From Muscardinus avellanarius (taxonomy: Eukaryota > Chordata > Mammalia > Rodentia > Gliridae), in the NCBI GenBank assembly GCA_963383645.1, contig OY726560.1:85981093-86045092 (forward strand): a DNA stretch of 64,000 nt. The letters run 5' to 3'. Below, piece by piece: positions 60,688 to 64,000 of the stretch. Numbering within the stretch: position 1 is the first letter of the stretch; the number at the start of each line of letters is the position of its first letter. A model generated the notes under the pieces. The model saw nothing but the letters and a program-made list of their open reading frames with translations. It was not told the origin of the DNA and did not search any database. The translations under genes were made by a program, and so were the position numbers.

Positions 60688-60862
60688 GCTGAGGATTGAT
60701 CCAAAGGGCATTCTGCCTTTAAGATATATCCCATCTCTTTTTACTTTTTGAAACAGGATCTTACTATGTCCCTGAGGATCTTGTAAACTTACTGAGGCTG
60801 ACCTCAACCTATCTTAAGCTTCCAAGTGCTAGGATTACAGGCTGCATAACCATAGCAGGGTA
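60687..60862 (-). mobile_element. 7SL/ID composite SINE
   Basis: 'tgctgaggattgatccaaag' to 'tgctaggattacaggctg'; diverged. Confidence 0.8.
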
Positions 60863-60954
60863 GTTTTATTTTTTTAACTTTGATGGAAAATTTTTTTTAA
60901 CTTATCACTGACATATATACACAGGGTTTTAGCTTCTTATTAAAAACTATCACA

Positions 60955-61147
60955 AGAGTTGGGCATGGTGGTGCACACTTGTAATCCTAGTACTTGGGAG
61001 GCTGAGACAGGAAGATCCGTGTTCATGGCTAGCCTCAGTTAGTGAGGCCCTTTGCAAGTTAGTGAGTCCTTGTTTCAAAATAAAGAATAAAAAAAATTAG
61101 TCTGGGGGTGTAGCTCAGAGGTAGAATTCCCCTGAATTTAATCCCCA
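60955..61147 (+). mobile_element. 7SL/ID composite SINE, well preserved
   Basis: 'gagttgggcatggtggtgca', 'cttgtttcaaaataaagaat' and 'tctgggggtgtagctcagag', the last being the clearest ID-like (tRNA-derived) box in the window. Confidence 0.92.
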
Positions 61148-61155
61148 GTGTGTGT

Positions 61156-61186
<31 letters not shown>
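61148..61186. repeat. (TG)n(CA)n microsatellite
   Basis: gtgtgtgtgcgcacacac repeats extending from the SINE tail. Confidence 0.95.
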
Positions 61187-61189
<3 letters not shown>

Positions 61190-61590
61190 ACAACTTCAGT
61201 AATATGACAGAATGTTACTAGGGTATAAATACCTCCTCCAAAATTTATGTTGAGAAATAATAGGCTCTCAACTATTGCTAAGAAGAGGAAGGACCTTCAG
61301 AGTTATTTAGATCATGAACACTCCACTTTTAGAATGCAGGATGAATGCTGTGCTTTCAAAAGCCACTTCCAAAGACTGAAAAGTTACTCCTGGTACTGTT
61401 GAAATTTTTCGATGTGTGGAGGACATGTTGGTGACAGAGTACTTGCCCAATGAGTTCTCATTGCCAGTTCCATCAATTGTCACATTAACTATTAAGCTAT
61501 AAAAATATTCTCTTGTTCTCTTGCCATCAATATATTTGGAATGGGTATACACTAAGAAAAAGTGAGCCTTGAAAGGGAAGAAAAAAACTT
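61187..61590. other. No recognised feature
   Basis: Unique sequence, no convincing frame. Confidence 0.4.
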
Positions 61591-61599
61591 CATGAACAA

Positions 61600-61800
61600 A
61601 ACAATTTAAATAACATTATATCCATATATGAAGGTATCACTACCAGTCTCACTAGTGTGTGGGGAGAGATGAAGTGGCGTGGGATGTGGAGGGAATCACG
61701 CCAAGTGCTGTGTGCATGTATGTCCATATCACTTTGAACCTCACTATATGTATAATTACAATGCACCAATAAAATTATGTTTAAAGATATATGAAAAATA
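61600..61800 (+). mobile_element. L1 3'UTR fragment
   Basis: 'gtgctgtgtgcatgtatgtc' and 'ttacaatgcaccaataaaat' mark an L1 3' end. Confidence 0.75.
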
Positions 61801-62397
61801 AAAGATAAATATTTTGTTCTATTTAAGGGAATGATTAATTTTTTACAGAAATATGTGCAAAGTATAATCTTGCATTCAACTAAAAGAAGCCTAGACTCCA
61901 TAACTTGGTTTTAAATACTTAAATATTCATTTATAAAATGCTCTGGTAAAAGCTTTACAAGTAAGTATCTTGTGATAATCTATACAAATCTGTGAAATTC
62001 TTTATTCTCAATTATTATTATAGTGGCAGGAGTGAACAAGCACAAAAATAACTGACACCATAAAATATTCAGTTAAACATTATAAGTAATGTTATAAAAA
62101 GCAGTAGTTTTAGGTTTCATTTTATTTGTTTATCTGCATAAAATTATCAGCATCCAGTCTGCTAAATAGGGATCAAATAAAAATATAAAACTTGAACTTA
62201 ATAAATGAATATTGTTTAATATTTTGGGTAGGAATAATATCCTATTTAAGTGTGACTAATGGAACAGGGGAGGTAGATACAAACTGCTTCTAATGGTGCA
62301 GATGGTGGCCTCCATCTACAGACACCAACAATGCTGATTTGGTAACCTCTTCCTGTGGATTCTGTTTTTATTTATGATCCAGCAGTTGCTTAGCTGT
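61801..62397. other. No recognised feature
   Basis: AT-rich unique sequence. Confidence 0.45.
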
Positions 62398-62603
62398 ATT
62401 TTTTATTGGAGTATGGGAGATCAAACCTAGGGGCTTTCTATCTCTGAGCTAAATCTCCAGCCCTAATATTTATTCTCTGAGAAAAGCTCTCACTAATTTG
62501 TGAAGGGCTTCACTAAGTAGCTGACACTGTATGCAAACATTGATCCTTCAGTCTCAGTCTCTCAAGTACTGGGATTACAAGCATGCACAACCATGTCTGG
62601 CTG
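62398..62603 (-). mobile_element. 7SL/ID composite SINE
   Basis: 'tattggagtatgggagatca' to 'tgcacaaccatgtctggc'. Confidence 0.85.
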
Positions 62604-62654
62604 CTAAACTTTTTATATTTAACTTTTGAAGTTGGAAATCCAATTTTAAAAAAG

Positions 62655-62858
62655 TTAAATGGGAACCAAGAGTGGTAGAGCATAACTAATTCCAGTATAT
62701 GGGGGCCGAAATGGGAGGGTCTCAGGTTCTAGACCAGCCTCAGCAAAATAGTGAGACTCTCAGCAACCTATTGAGATCCTGTTTCAAAAACAAAAAATAA
62801 AAAGGCCTGGGAGTATAGTTCAGAGGTAAAAAAGGCCCATTGGCTCAATTCCCAGGTG
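62655..62858 (+). mobile_element. 7SL/ID composite SINE
   Basis: 'gaaccaagagtggtagagca', 'ctgtttcaaaaacaaaaaat' and 'cctgggagtatagttcagag'; it ends at the CT tract. Confidence 0.85.
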
Positions 62859-62859
62859 C

Positions 62860-62868
62860 TCTCTCTCT

Positions 62869-62923
<55 letters not shown>

Positions 62924-62967
62924 TCTATCTCCCCTTCTCTCTTCCTTCCTCCCTCTCTCTCTTCTCT

Positions 62968-63009
<42 letters not shown>

Positions 63010-63020
63010 ACACACACACA
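62860..63020. repeat. (CT)n then (CA)n compound microsatellite
   Basis: About 110 bp of ct-rich repeats followed by about 50 bp of ca repeats. Long open frames here on both strands are repeat artefacts. Confidence 0.97.
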
Positions 63021-63597
63021 TGTTATATTCTCTTGAACTATTCAAATTCCTCAACATTTTTATTCATATGAAATCTATTTTTATTGTCATTTTTAAATAT
63101 TTTGTCAATATTTCATTGGGATAATTGTAATCATGGAAGATGAGAAACTAGGACAAATGAGTCAAAAATTTTTTATGTGACATTAATAGTAGTTTAAAAA
63201 TATAGTTCTACTTCTGAGATGATGTAATGACAAACTGTTTCTTAATTTTTCCCCTACATGTAATTAAAACCCATGGACAACATATATGTGGTAATCAGCA
63301 TATAAACATTCTGAAAAGGGAGAGAAGAAAGCAGGCTGCAAACCTGGAGACATCAGTATTCAAGGGACATTATGATGACAAGTTCTCAGTTTCCCTTTCT
63401 GTGCTGTGTATCACAGACAGTAGAGATACAGAGAACCCAGTATACCAATGGACATAGACAGGAAAATAAAGACCATGATACTTAGTCCTACAGCCTAAAA
63501 GAAGGCAGAAAACCATTCTACAGTATAACAGAAAACCGTTACACAATATTTAATCTTCTTCACTTAAATGCTTCAAAATACCTGTGGGTATTTTGTC
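63021..63597. other. No recognised feature
   Basis: Unique sequence with one 76-codon frame of no recognised type. Confidence 0.4.
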
Positions 63598-63663
63598 TGT
63601 GGGACTTTTACTAGGTCTTTGTTGATGGGAGTTCATCAACAAAGACCTAGTAAAAGTCCCACA
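63598..63663. repeat. Perfect inverted repeat: 30-bp arms, 6-bp loop
   Basis: Left arm 63598-63627, loop ggagtt, right arm 63634-63663; every base pairs. Two further pairs follow after one mismatch. No repeat family recognised. Confidence 0.97.
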
Positions 63664-63699
63664 AACTTCTTGTTGTTTTCCTGCATCAAATACATTTTT

Positions 63700-63906
63700 A
63701 AATTTTTTTCTTTTTCGAAACTGGGGATTGAACGTAGGGGCATTCTACTTTCAAGCTATACCCTGAGTGAGCCCTTTTACTTTTTTATTTTGAAGCAGGG
63801 TCTCACTAAGTTGCTGAGTGCCTTGCTAAATTGCTGAGGCTGTCCTTGAATCTGCAATCCTTCTACCTCAGCTTCCCAAGAATAGACATATGTCACCATC
63901 CCAGGA
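63700..63906 (-). mobile_element. 7SL/ID composite SINE
   Basis: 'tttcgaaactggggattgaa' to 'catatgtcaccatcccagga'. Confidence 0.85.
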
Positions 63907-64000
63907 TCAAGTATGTTTTTTCATTAGACTTGTCTGACTAGATTGTATTTTTGAACCAACTTCTCTCCATCTCCTTCCCCCCCTACTTCCTGGCAATCAG

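Noticed and set aside
61100..61140. tRNA gene (B-box-like motif in the ID part)
   Set aside because: It is the tRNA-derived tail of a SINE; no cloverleaf with an acceptor stem can be formed.
62768..63124. Ser/Leu- and His/Thr-repeat frames
   Set aside because: Pure consequence of the (CT)n and (CA)n tracts.
63598..63663. A microRNA gene
   Set aside because: Perfect arms without the bulges and lower-stem features usual for microRNA precursors; no evidence of expression. Kept only as a structural finding.

Overview
This is mammalian, non-coding, repeat-dominated DNA. I found no intact host gene, tRNA or rRNA. The short interspersed repeats are a 7SL-derived (B1-like) head joined to an ID-like tail that ends in a 'ctggg(g)gtgtagctcagaggtagaa' type motif (shown here only in part). 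That combination points to a rodent, most likely a squirrel-related one; this is inference from repeat type, not a database match.

The left 20 kb looks subtelomeric. Positions 1-1560 are an AT-rich satellite with ~230-bp monomers paired into ~460-480-bp units. Positions ~1560-3785, 13550-16092 and 19263-20100 are three pieces of a degenerate CCCTAA-type array that is itself organised in ~320-370-bp higher-order units. The C-rich strand is on the + strand, as expected if the chromosome end lies to the left. The pieces are separated by a ~2.4-kb unrecognised insert (3786-5395 plus 12668-13550) and by retrotransposons. A 7.2-kb full-length L1 (5410-12653, minus, 14-bp target-site duplication) sits inside that insert. 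An ORF2-less L1 (16107-19248, plus) sits inside the array, and two SINEs are inserted at 13845-14286.

The main discovery is a chimeric L1 lineage. Three elements (16107-19248 plus; 20174-22967 minus; 39923-42716 minus), each with its own target-site duplication, have an L1 5'UTR, ORF1, a segment of an ancient L1 ORF2 in ANTISENSE, and an L1 3' end, but no ORF2. The last two are both 2794 bp. The full-length L1 carries the same antisense module inside its 3'UTR. A second composite retroposon (32020-34963, minus, 17-bp target-site duplication) is built like an SVA: GC-rich 5' repeats, a middle part, a 99-bp VNTR of about 15 copies, then the last codons of L1 ORF2, an L1 3'UTR and a poly-A tail.

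From 23 to 29 kb there are minus-strand remnants of a betaretrovirus-like env interrupted by an LTR-like repeat (related copy at 51680-52338) and SINEs, then an LTR-like TATA/poly-A region near 28.7-29.3 kb. From 29.8 to 44 kb there are nested L1s of different ages. From 44 to 49 kb there is mostly unique AT-rich sequence with no supported gene. From 49 to 64 kb there are many old L1 tails, SINEs and microsatellites, including two L1 insertions with the inverted structure expected of twin priming, and a perfect 30-bp-arm hairpin at 63598-63663.
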